From the NCBI GenBank assembly GCA_054601695.1, contig BAAHQB010000252.1, positions 186,001 to 250,000 on the forward strand: a DNA stretch of 64,000 nucleotides, read 5' to 3'. Below, in pieces: positions 52,901 through 64,000 of this stretch. The translations under genes were made by a program, and so were the position numbers. The notes under the pieces were generated by a model. It was given only the letters and a program-made list of their open reading frames with translations, was not told the origin of the DNA and searched no databases. The stretch's first letter is position 1; every line of letters begins with the position of its first letter. This stretch comes from Amorphochlora amoebiformis. Its lineage: Eukaryota > Cercozoa > Chlorarachniophyceae.

Positions 52901-53282
52901 ATATACATATATGCATAAAAAGAAGAAATCCATTTAGGGGTTGAAAGAGAAGAAAAAAAGAAGAAAAGAAAAGAAAAGAGAGATAGGTAGATAGAGAGAA
53001 AAACAAAGAGAGGGAAGGAAAAGGTTGCATATGTATATAAATATATACATATATGTATATATAATATATATATATATATTATATGTATATATAGTACATT
53101 AGATATAAATACACACACACACACAAATACATACATATATATATATATATATATGTACTAAATATCTGCAAAATATATTCCATCTCCAAAGAAAGAAAGC
53201 GAGCCCAGGATCTCTCTCCCTCTGCCTCTGCCTCTCTCTCTCTCTTCTCGTCAAAACCAAAAAAAAAAAGGAAATCAAAATC
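52682..53282 (-). CDS. Possible terminal exons of an unidentified minus-strand gene
   Basis: 52682-52747 reads WVFRRDCHDRHLEVSSTKAN to a TAG, after a weak acceptor (ccgag). Upstream in sense, 53159-53282 follows a long pyrimidine tract and ctcag and reads DFDFLFFFGFDEKRE and later SWARFLSLEMEYILQ before gtacat. Both are coherent but short, and other frames are partly open. No family recognised. Confidence 0.3.
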
Positions 53283-53491
53283 CTGAGAGAGAGATGTAGA
53301 GAATGCTAGAGGGAAAACGAGAGATCGAGAGATCAAGGGAGAGAGAGAGAGAGATAGAGAGACTCAGAGAGACAGAGAGCTCACTCGGTCGAGAGATCAG
53401 CGAGGGTGGGCGATTGGCAATATCACTCAAAAGTTTATTTTGATCATCGCCCTAACACTCGAATTGAGGACCATTCTCCACCACTGCATAC

Positions 53492-53543
<52 letters not shown>

Positions 53544-53639
53544 GCGTGTGTATATATATCATAAACAATAAACACATACATATGTGTGTATGCACATATA
53601 TTTATTTACAAATGACAGTTTTCTCTTTAACATTAATCA

Positions 53640-53844
53640 TACCCGTAATCCTAACCGTAACCCTAATCCTAATCCTAACCCTAACTCTAACCCTGACTCC
53701 AAAGCTAACCCTAACCCTAACCTGTTCGAATCTCCACTGGATCCAGAAGGAGTTGCTGAACATATGTATATCGTTATATGCATATATATATATATATATA
53801 TATGTGTATATTGTACATGTACATAATAATACCTTCTAAATAAA

Positions 53845-53876
<32 letters not shown>

Positions 53877-54315
53877 ATATATATATGTATTATGTATATG
53901 TGTATGTGTATGTATCTCCATACAATATATGTTTATTTTACACACACAGACATACATATATATATATAGTATTATAAATGATTATATATGTACAAACACA
54001 CACACACACATATATAAATATCTCTCCCTATATATATACATATTTTGATTTATACTTCTATGCATAAACCAAAAACATCAACCTCTGCCCTGACCCTAAC
54101 CCTAACCCTAACCCTAACCCTAACCAAAACCCCACCCTAACCCTAACCCTAGCCGTACATGTTGGAGTGATATCCGTGAGCTCATGTCGAACACTGGCAA
54201 GAAGCCCATTCAGCCTATTGATTACACTCACAGTCAAGGTTAAGGTATTGATTGGGATTTCCCTAACCCTAACCCTAACCCTAACACTAACCCTAACCCT
54301 GACCCTAACCCTAAG
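53640..54315. repeat. CCCTAA-type arrays
   Basis: CCCTAA repeats at 53640-53725, 54085-54150 and 54260-54315, separated by low-AT islands that may be exons. Confidence 0.85.
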
Positions 54316-54460
54316 TCAGCGGTTTGAGTTTGGGCTGTCGAGAATAATGCTAAGTTTAGGAAGGAATTTTGGTGGGATTATGTTATGGTCAGGGCTAGAG
54401 TCAGAGTAAGGGGTGGGAATCGGTTTTGGGTTCGGAATATGGCTTCATTCGCGCCATTGA
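53727..54460. other. Low-AT islands with undecided exons
   Basis: 53727-53759 could be a minus-strand exon (ttcag acceptor, donor gttagg). 54151-54235 has a strong plus-strand acceptor (ccctag) and donor (gttaag), and reads CWSDIRELMSNTGKKPI. The opposite strand is also open (VINRLNGLLASVRHELTDI). 54315-54415 is open on the plus strand too. Strand cannot be decided from sequence alone. CCCTAA-type arrays lie between the islands. Confidence 0.25.
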
Positions 54461-54560
54461 TTAGTTGTAAGACGGTCAGATATTTATAGCACACACACAT
54501 ATATATATATATATATATACAAAAATACACACATATATATATATATACATATAAAATAAG

Positions 54561-54602
<42 letters not shown>

Positions 54603-54612
54603 AAAATTATAC

Positions 54613-54652
<40 letters not shown>

Positions 54653-54777
54653 TATACACATATATATACACAAATGTATATATATATATATATATATGGA
54701 TTGGGGAAAAGACAGGAATTTCGTGGTTAGGGACCTGGTTGAGTTCAAGTAGAAGGTAAACTTCCCTGGTTTCTGTT

Positions 54778-54808
<31 letters not shown>

Positions 54809-54825
54809 GTACATTGGTTTTTATG

Positions 54826-55316
54826 ACCCGTAAGGACATGTATACCGACCGTTTAAGTATGGATATTGGTGTTCACGACCCGTGAGAGCATGTATACAGA
54901 CAGTGTAAATATGTACATTGGTGATTACGACCTGTGAGAGCATGTATATAGCATGTATACAGACGGTGTAAATATGTACATTGGTGTTTATGACACGTAA
55001 GAACATGTATGCAGACCGTGTAAATATATACATTGGTGTCTATGGCCCGTAAGAGCATGTATTCTGATCGTGTAAATATGTACATTGGTGTTTACGACCC
55101 GTGAGAGCATGTATTCATATCGTGTAAATATGTATATTGGTGTTTACGACCCGTGAGAGGACGTATATACACGGTGTAATATGTATATTGATGTTTACGA
55201 CACTTGAGAGCATGTAAATAGAGCGTGTAAACATATATATATATTGATGTTTACGAGTCGTTAGCGAATGAAAACAATCGTGTAAATATGTATATTGGCG
55301 TTTACGAGGCGTAAGC

Positions 55317-55353
<37 letters not shown>

Positions 55354-57067
55354 CCGTGTAAATATGTACATTAGTGTTTGCGACTCGTGAGAGCATGTAT
55401 ATAGACCGTGTAAATATGTATATTAGTTTTTTCGACCCGTGAGAGCGTGTATACAGACGGTGAAATATATATATATATATATATACATACACACATATAT
55501 GCAAATATATATATATATACATATATACATATATATACATTGGTGTTTACGACCCGTGACCCGTGAGAGCATGTATACAGCATGTATATAGACGGTGTAA
55601 ATATGTACATGGGTGTTTTACTAGGTGTAAGCGAATGTACACAGATCGTGCAGATATGTACATGTTTACGACCCGTGAGAGCATGCATACAGCATGTATA
55701 CAGACGGTGTAAGTATGTACATTGGTGTTTATCGTGAGAGCACCCAAAGGGATCTTGTAAATATGTACATTGGTGTTTACGGCCCGAAAGAGAATGTATG
55801 CAGACAGTGTAGATGTGTATATAGATGTTTACGAGGTGTAAGAACATGTATACAGACCGTGTAAACATGTGCATTGGTGTTTACGACACGTAAGCGAATG
55901 TGTACAGACCGTGTAAATATGTATATTGATGTTTACAAGGCGTGAGAGCATGTGTGCAGACCGTGTAAATATGTACATTGATGTTTACGAGGTGTAGGCG
56001 ATTGCATACAGACCTTGTAAATATGTATATTGGTGTTTATGACCCATGGGAGCACCAAAAGAGGCTGTGTAAACATGTACATTGGTGTTTACGAGGCGTA
56101 AGCGAATGTATATAGACCGTGTAAATATGTACATTGGTGTTTACGACCCGTGAGAGCGTGTATACAGACGGTGTAAATATGCATATTGGTGTTTACGACT
56201 AGTGAGAGCATGTATACAGCATGTGTGTATACAGACGGTGTAAATATGTACATTAATGTTTATGCCCGTAGGAACATGCATACAGACCGTAAGTATGTGT
56301 GTATTGGTGTTTATGACCCATGAGAGCACCCAAACAGGCCGTGTAAAATATGTACATTGGTGTTTATGACCCGTAAGAACATGTATACAGACCGTGTAAA
56401 TATGTACATTGATGTTTATGGCCCGTAAGAGCATGTATACAGACCGTGTAAATATGTACACCAGTGTTTACGACTTGTGAGAGCATATGTATAGACGGTG
56501 TAAATATGTATATTGATGTTCACGACACTATTGAAGCATGTAAACAGACCGCGCAAATACACACATTGGCCCGTAAGAGCATGTATACAGACCGTGTAAA
56601 TAATACATTGGTGTTTACGACCTGTGAGAGCACAAAAACAGATAATGTAAATATGTTCATTGGTGTTTACGAGGCGTAAACGAATGTACACGGACCGTGT
56701 AAATATGTACATTGGTGTTTATTGCCCGTAAGAGCATGTATAAAGACCGTGTAAACATGTACATTTGTGTTTATGAGGCGTAAGCGAATGTATACAGACC
56801 GTGTAGATATGTATATTGGTGTTTACGACCCGTGAGAGCATGTACAGCCTGTATATAGACGGCGTAAATATGTACATTGGTGTTTATGGCCCGTAAGAGC
56901 TATACAGACAGTATAAATATGTATATTGGTGTTTATGACCCGTGAGAGCACCCAAAGAGGCCGTGTAAATATGTACATTGGTGTTTAGCCCGTGGAAGCG
57001 TGTATACAGATCGTGCAGATGTGTATATTGGTGTTTACGAGGCGTAAGAACATGTATACAGACCGTG

Positions 57068-57117
<50 letters not shown>

Positions 57118-57466
57118 TGTTTACGAGGCGTGAGAGCATGTATACAGACCGTGTAAATATGTACATTGGTGTTTACAAGGTGTAAGAGAATGTATACACC
57201 GTGTAAATATGTACATTGGTGTTTATGACCCATGAGAAGCACCCATAGAGGTTGTGTAAATATGTACATTGGTGTTTATGGCCCGTAAGAACATGTATAA
57301 AGACCGTGTAAATATGTATATTGGTGTTTACGAGGCGTGAGAGCATGCATACAGACCGTTTAAATGTGCACATTGGTGTTTCTTTACACGGCGTTAGCGA
57401 ATGTATACAGACCTTGTAAATATGTACATTGGTGTTTATGGCCCGTAATACGTACATTGGTGTAAC
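54826..57466 (+). repeat. Satellite with a unit of about 52 bp, roughly 45-50 copies
   Basis: The unit runs ACATTGGTGTTTACGACC, then CGTGAGAGCATGTATACAGA, then CCGTGTAAATATGT. Copies differ by substitutions, by indels of about 10 bases (a doubled GCATGTATACA) and by AT-tract insertions (55318-55350, 57070-57112). The minus strand shows long open frames of the type MYIFTRSVYM because stops are rare in the unit; 52 is not a multiple of three, so these frames are not genes. Confidence 0.95.
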
Positions 57467-57609
57467 TACACGGGTGTACATGGCTTTGCGAGGAGTGATG
57501 TTTTCTTCCTGAATGTGTCTTGCTTTTGTGTAGATAACTTCGATTCGGTGTTGCGTAATTAATAGAGGTATATGTATACATATTTACATAGTCGGTTTAC
57601 AACGCTCTA

Positions 57610-57850
57610 ATGCTCATCGTACACATATTTACATGGTCTGTATATATTCGCTTACGACTCGTAAAACACCAATATGTACTTATCTACACGGTCTGTATTC
57701 ATTTGCTTACGCCTCGTAAACACCAATGTGAATATTTACACCATCAGTATGCATGCCCTAACAGGTCGTGTACACCAATAGACATATTTATACCGTCTGT
57801 ATACATGCTCTTACGCCGTAAAACACAATTTACTCAAACACTTGTGAGCC
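57610..57850 (-). repeat. Inverted arm of the 52-bp satellite
   Basis: About four diverged units lie in the opposite orientation to the main array, for example near 57665-57725 and 57780-57835. A spacer of about 130 bases (57480-57610) separates the arms. Confidence 0.85.
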
Positions 57851-58146
57851 CTTACAGGCGTGTAAAAAGACTTGAGACAGATATTCTTCGTAAAAATTTG
57901 AGACCTTTTCCCAAGCGCTAGGCTGACAATCCATTAGGTCGGCCGAGGGGGGTCGACGGGGTGGTCGGGGAGCCTTCATGCCTATATGTATGTATCATGT
58001 ATTGTGTTCTATATATGCACATTGTATTGTAAATTATTTTGAATTATATATTGCATTATGTATTGTTATACATATACATCTAATATATATGTATTTATAT
58101 ACATATATATATATATATATATATAAGTATATATATATATATATAA

Positions 58147-58193
<47 letters not shown>

Positions 58194-58194
<1 letters not shown>

Positions 58195-58515
58195 TGTGAA
58201 CGCCACGCTACATGAGAGACTCTACACGTATATAGACGGTAGTTCCACAAAGGTCAGACCAAGCCCGATGAGTAGACCAATAAGGTCGGAATCCATGGGT
58301 TCCGAAGGATAGGAAGGAATCGACTACCATATGAAAGCTTATATAATCATTCGTACGTTATCCATAATCATCTATACTGATTGAAGGGGTCCAAGGATAA
58401 TTCACGTGATTCGAACATAATTCAAGTATTTTAAGAATAATTCAACTGTCTAACTTGAACGAGGGTCTCAGTTAAACCATGATCTACTGGTAGTATACCA
58501 CCGCTGCGCTAGCAA
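58194..58515. mobile_element. Second MITE-like element in a (TA)n tract
   Basis: A 322-base insert bounded by TTGTGAACGCC and, in reverse complement, TTGCTAGCGCA, again with TA repeat on both sides. Termini share the TTG..A.CGC pattern with the element at 3153-3410. Internally it shares an AGCCCGA..AGTAGA segment with 33826-33845. The right end also resembles a tRNA A box (TAGCGCAGCGG on the minus strand), so a tRNA-derived SINE is a weaker alternative. Confidence 0.45.
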
Positions 58516-58557
58516 TATATATATATAAATATACTTGAATGTGTATATATATAATAC

Positions 58558-58617
<60 letters not shown>

Positions 58618-58619
58618 AC

Positions 58620-58678
58620 CCATTTTCTTGAGAACATCAGGACCAAGAGTCGTCGCTAAGGCATCTATATGTACATAC

Positions 58679-58733
<55 letters not shown>

Positions 58734-58820
58734 GTAAATTTCCCAAGCATAAGACTTATCCCAGTGTTGCACATATATTGTGTACGTATTAAGTATTATA
58801 AGGTATGTACATGTATATAT

Positions 58821-58864
<44 letters not shown>

Positions 58865-58943
58865 CTTATATATATTTATATGTATATATTGATGTATATT
58901 TATGCAATGTATCTATATATAAGTACATATAAAACATATTAAA

Positions 58944-59004
<61 letters not shown>

Positions 59005-59065
59005 CCTTTTTTTGGAGACATATCAGATTTCTTATGATTCTTTAAAATTCCTGATATATTATCGA

Positions 59066-59099
<34 letters not shown>

Positions 59100-59309
59100 A
59101 TATGTATATATATATATATGTACATACATATATTTACATATTTATATACATACACGCGCACGCGACATTCTTACACATACAAAAACACACAAATACACGT
59201 ACATGTACACACACGATGTATACGTGCATACACACACACGCACACACAAACACACACACAAACACACACACACATATATATGTATAAATATATATATGTA
59301 TATATATAT

Positions 59310-59363
<54 letters not shown>

Positions 59364-59642
59364 CCTCCTTTTAGAGCCTTCTGCAGCGTAGATGGGTCTA
59401 GGGTTTGGTTCAGCGCTAAGAAAGGTTAGGGTCAGGGTTAGAATCAGAATATTCAGCATGCCCTAGAGCCATTGACTCTGCCACTCAGTGGGGCTGGTTA
59501 AGGTTAGGGTTAGGGTTAGGGTTGGATTTAGGGTTAGAGTTAAGGTTAGAGTTGAACCGGGGTTGGGGTTAGAATTTTCTGTGACGTCAGCCTGGGGTAT
59601 ATATATATATATATATTTATATGTATGCATTATATTGTATAC

Positions 59643-59730
<88 letters not shown>

Positions 59731-60034
59731 TACTATGTGTCACATATGTAGAAGGAGTCCTATGAGAGCGTGAGCAAGAGAATCTCTTTTTGAGGTAATA
59801 TATATATACATATATATTTATAGATATGTATTTAAAGATTTTTTGTGTATGTAGAAGAGAAGAGAAGGAGAGAATTATCCGACTGTATTGATATAATTTA
59901 TATACACATACACACTCTCTTTCGAACACACACATGTATATATGTATATATATATATATATAGCTTTATATACGTGTATTAATGTATGTATATATGTGTG
60001 TACATATTATTATATATATTCCTATATATTTTTT

Positions 60035-60078
<44 letters not shown>

Positions 60079-60116
60079 TGTATTGATTATTTGCATACAT
60101 TGATTATATAGATATC

Positions 60117-60151
<35 letters not shown>

Positions 60152-60248
60152 AATCTATATATATATATTTATATGTATAATTAGAATACCTTATTAAAGT
60201 CTAACAGAGAGCCCCTAGTGATCCATCCTCCTTTTCGGGTTACAGACC

Positions 60249-60288
<40 letters not shown>

Positions 60289-60330
60289 ATGTATATATGT
60301 AATACAATATATATACGTATAAATACATAG

Positions 60331-60400
<70 letters not shown>

Positions 60401-60700
60401 CATATACATATTCACACAAATAAAATAATAACTAAGATTGATTGAGGGATAGAGAATGAGAGAAAGAGAGGGGGAGAGAGAGGAACAGAGAGAGAGGAAG
60501 AGAAAGAGAGGAAGAGAAAGAGAGGGAGAGAGAGTGTGAAAGAGAGGGAGAGAGAAAGAGAGAGATAAAATATATATTCGTTGAATCAGCATACGTATCG
60601 TACATATACCAAAAAAATGCAGAATTAGAGGTACGCAGGTATGTTTGAATTATAAATATTATAACATATATATATATATATATATGTGTATACGTATATA

Positions 60701-60747
<47 letters not shown>

Positions 60748-60840
60748 TATATATAAGTATTCCACCATACCTAAACACACAAACACACACACACACACAT
60801 ATATATTATATATATACATATATATATGTATATATTATAT

Positions 60841-60871
<31 letters not shown>

Positions 60872-60915
60872 CACCCACCCACCCATATATATATGTGTAT
60901 ATATATATATGTATA

Positions 60916-60966
<51 letters not shown>

Positions 60967-61048
60967 GTATATTCATACCGAATCCGTTTTTTCCCAGGCG
61001 TTCTGCGTGGAGATGGTGCTATATATAAAAAATATGTGTGTATAAACA

Positions 61049-61093
<45 letters not shown>

Positions 61094-61200
61094 ATTTATA
61101 CAGATATATACGTGAACCACGTTTGCAAATACATATCTAACCTAATTTTATATATATATCTGAGTACACCATTTTCTAATCTAAGTATATCGTCTAACTT

Positions 61201-61261
<61 letters not shown>

Positions 61262-61264
61262 AAA

Positions 61265-61304
<40 letters not shown>

Positions 61305-61332
61305 AATATTACATATATACACATATATACAC

Positions 61333-61383
<51 letters not shown>

Positions 61384-61734
61384 GTATATATATATATATA
61401 TTAAATACATGAATTTATATATATATATATTAAATACATGAATTTATATATATATATATAATATATATATATATATACATATGTTCATAATATACATACC
61501 CACAAATATATACTCCCCATATGCCATATGTAAATCTTCCTAAAATATATAAAATCAAACCCGCAGGATTCCGAGACAATGTTCGAGATGCAGCACGTGC
61601 CGTAGCAGGCCGCTTTTTTGCCGCTAGGTTTGAGTGTTAGGACCAGATTACTCAGCATGTCTTAGTCCGAGGACCATTGAATCTTTGAGAGTTTGGGTTA
61701 GGGTTATGCTTAGCGTTAGCAACGTATGTTATAA

Positions 61735-61772
<38 letters not shown>

Positions 61773-61834
61773 TAATAATAATAATAACAATAATAATGAT
61801 AATAATAATACTAATATATATATATATATGCATG

Positions 61835-61890
<56 letters not shown>

Positions 61891-61921
61891 GGATTTAAGA
61901 TTAGGAACTGTCTAATATATA

Positions 61922-61954
<33 letters not shown>

Positions 61955-63051
61955 GGTGAGGATTTAGGATTAGGAACTGTCTCGATTTGATTAGGGTAAG
62001 GATCAGATTATTCAGCATGTCTTAGTCCGAGGACCATTGACTCCTCCACAGAGTGGGGCTTTGATTAGGGTAAGGGTTAGGGTTAGTGTTAGGTGTTACA
62101 GACCACGTCTTGATTTGGTTATAGGTTAGGGTTAGGGTTAGGAGTTAGGCAGTATGTCTCATTGGGCTAGGGTTAGGGTTAGGGTTAGGGTTAGGGTTAG
62201 GTTAGGGTTAGGGTTAGCATCAGGGTTGAAGAATTATACCTCAATAAGGTGGGTTAGGGTTAAGATTAGATTTCGGACAGAGGTTTATGTCTCGATATAA
62301 GACAATGGTTAGAATTTGAGTTTTTGAGTCAAGGTTCGAGTTTTAGGCTTAGATTTAGGAATGAATGAGTACGTTTGATAGGTTTAGGGTTAGGGTTAGG
62401 GTTAGGGTTAGGAATGAAGGATTTATTCTCGATAAGTTTAGGGTTAGGGTTAGAGTTTGGGTTTGCCTGATGACTTAACCGAGTATGTCTTCGATTTGTA
62501 CCGAGGGGTCTTCGAGACATACTTACAATTAGGGTTTGAGTTAGGGTTAGCATTTGAGTTAGAATAGCTTTTGAGTTAGGGTTAGAGTTGGAGGTTTTTG
62601 TGGTAGAGTTAGGGTTAGTATATGTTTTCCCCACCTTCTCTCTCCTGTGCTTAGGGCTGGATATATATATATATATACATATAAACATATGTATTTAGAT
62701 ATATAATATATACATCTAGATATATATGTATACCTTTATACATATATCTATATATATATATATATATAGATATATACTTAGATATATACTTACACATGTT
62801 TGTATATATATATATATACATAAATATATGTATATATATATATATATTTATTTCTATATGTATTATATAATATAATACAACATCTATACGAAAACACTTA
62901 CATCTATCCTATTCCGATATTTCATGACCCGTACCCCTACCCTAACATTGACCCTAGCCATAACCCTAACCTAGAGAGTCTGGAGAGAGTCTTTGAGAGC
63001 CTCGCACTGCGGGTACTATCCGTGGATCCCCGGCTAGTACCGGGTCGGTTA
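58620..63051 (-). CDS. Unidentified basic Ser/Pro-rich protein, internal exons
   Basis: Exons in sense order: 62971-63051, 61561-61623, 60979-61018, 60190-60247, 59744-59785, 59365-59380, 58620-58664, phases agreeing throughout. The protein reads from [19 protein letters not shown] through a basic run ([29 protein letters not shown]) to [29 protein letters not shown] and [15 protein letters not shown]. Several exons are also open on the plus strand, but only the minus-strand chain keeps phase. One proposed exon (59365-59380) is 16 bases. A basic, Ser/Pro-rich stretch suggests a nuclear or nucleic-acid-binding region, but I recognise no family. Both ends are missing. Confidence 0.45.
59400..59580. 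repeat. TTAGGG-type array
   Basis: Degenerate TTAGGG repeats with one copy of the dispersed 44-bp motif at 59441-59478. The array lies in an intron of the minus-strand gene between 59380 and 59744. Confidence 0.85.
61620..62640. repeat. TTAGGG-type region with two copies of the 44-bp motif
   Basis: TTAGGG repeats at 61690-61725 and 62060-62630, with perfect runs at 62168-62220 and 62380-62415. The dispersed motif occurs at 61641-61684 and 62000-62043. The sequence gtgaggatttaggattaggaactgtc is present twice (61888 and 61957), each copy after an AT tract. Confidence 0.9.
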
Positions 63052-63156
63052 CTATGTATGTTATTTTATATATGTGCGTATATTTGTATGTATTTGTATT
63101 TTGCATGTATATGTACATATATATATATATATATAGATATATAAATGTATATATAT

Positions 63157-63194
<38 letters not shown>

Positions 63195-63259
63195 TTAACT
63201 TATTTGTGTATAGAGATGTTAAGTTGCATATATACATATAAATATATATACATATATAC

Positions 63260-63305
<46 letters not shown>

Positions 63306-63329
63306 TAAATAAAATAAAATATATATATA

Positions 63330-63378
<49 letters not shown>

Positions 63379-63387
63379 AATGTATGT

Positions 63388-63438
<51 letters not shown>

Positions 63439-63713
63439 TATATATGCCGTGTTCGGGTAGGTATATGTACATGTAAATGTAATATGTACGTATATATTCG
63501 TATGTTATTCATATATAAGTATGTGTATCTATTATACATGTGAGTTATCGTAAATGCATTCGTATGTTTGTATAAACATGTATTCTAGTTACACAAAGAA
63601 ATAGAGATTCTAACATTTTTATACACACACACACATATATAATATATATATATATATATGTATATATATAAATAAATAAATATATAAGTGTCTTGCAAAT
63701 CATATATCTACTT

Positions 63714-63795
63714 GTTTTTTGATCGCGGTGCCACGGACCGGAACCCTTCTGATAGCGATCGGCTACCTCGGGTGGGAGATTTTATACTCTAGATA
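63714..63795 (+). other. Low-AT island near the right edge, possible exon
   Basis: The plus strand reads VPRTGTLLIAIGYLGWEILY before a TAA. The other strand is partly open too. No acceptor or partner exon could be fixed, so it is only a candidate. Confidence 0.2.
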
Positions 63796-63898
63796 ATGTA
63801 AATATATATAATTATATATATATATATATACATCTATATATATATATGTATATATCTACATATCGATATATCTGGATATCTATCTTATATTATACCCA

Positions 63899-63981
<83 letters not shown>

Positions 63982-64000
63982 GGCTACCACGAGTAGGGTA

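Noticed and set aside
54821-57581. Minus-strand frames such as MYIFTRSVYMLLRAININVH
   Set aside because: They follow the 52-bp satellite, shift frame with every unit and simply reflect a shortage of stops in the repeat.
58440-58515. A tRNA gene
   Set aside because: There is an A-box-like TAGCGCAGCGG on the minus strand, but I could not fold acceptor, anticodon and T arms, and the segment ends exactly at the terminus of a TA-flanked insert.
61568-61620. Plus-strand exon [19 protein letters not shown]
   Set aside because: It does not join any plus-strand neighbour in phase, whereas the minus-strand reading links to 62971-63051 and 60979-61018.
62976-63055. Plus-strand exon [18 protein letters not shown]
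   Set aside because: Splice sites look acceptable but no partner exon was found; the minus-strand reading is part of a phase-consistent chain.

Overview
The window is nuclear eukaryotic DNA. It is broken up by hundreds of (AT)n tracts and by telomere-type TTAGGG/CCCTAA arrays. The genes are split into very short exons (16 to 295 bases, mostly 30 to 100) with GT..AG introns, many of which are little more than an (AT)n tract that starts in the donor (gtatat) and ends in the acceptor (atatag). I cannot place the organism. TTAGGG-type repeats, a 41-exon P-type ATPase gene and a ZNG1-type CobW gene point to a free-living or symbiotic protist-like lineage with a repeat-inflated genome, but that is inference.

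Layout. (1) About 1-14.2 kb, minus strand: a PUM3/Puf6-type Pumilio gene that runs off the left edge. (2) 14.9-28.3 kb, plus strand, divergent from the first: a complete P-type Ca2+-transporting ATPase, 41 exons and 1135 residues, in which every exon phase closes. (3) 28.3-29.8 kb: a convergent spacer unusually dense in CTAG and GTAC. (4) 29.8-34.5 kb, minus: the 3' end of an unidentified gene with an acidic tail. (5) 35.3-36.0 kb: a higher-order TTAGGG-type array. (6) 36.1-45.0 kb, minus: short exons encoding an SH3b-like domain (36.1-41.3 kb) and a BSD domain (42.6-45.0 kb), perhaps one gene or two. (7) 45.9-52.3 kb, plus, divergent: a complete CobW-family GTPase resembling the zinc chaperone ZNG1, 18 exons and 494 residues. 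(8) 52.3-54.5 kb: another CTAG-rich spacer and weak exons. (9) 54.8-57.9 kb: a satellite of about 52 bp with a short inverted arm. (10) 58.6-63.1 kb, minus: exons of an unidentified basic, Ser/Pro-rich protein. (11) The rest is AT microsatellite and telomere-type repeat.

The most unusual signal is a recurring one. In at least four genes, introns carry a diverged copy ('echo') of the neighbouring splice junction: the 3' end of the upstream exon plus its donor, or the acceptor plus the start of the downstream exon, usually separated from the original by an (AT)n tract. Other signals are telomere-type repeats inside introns, a roughly 44-bp motif repeated at five places inside TTAGGG arrays, and MITE-like elements inserted in (TA)n. 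All exon models were built by hand from reading frame, splice-site and phase agreement; no alignment or RNA evidence was available.
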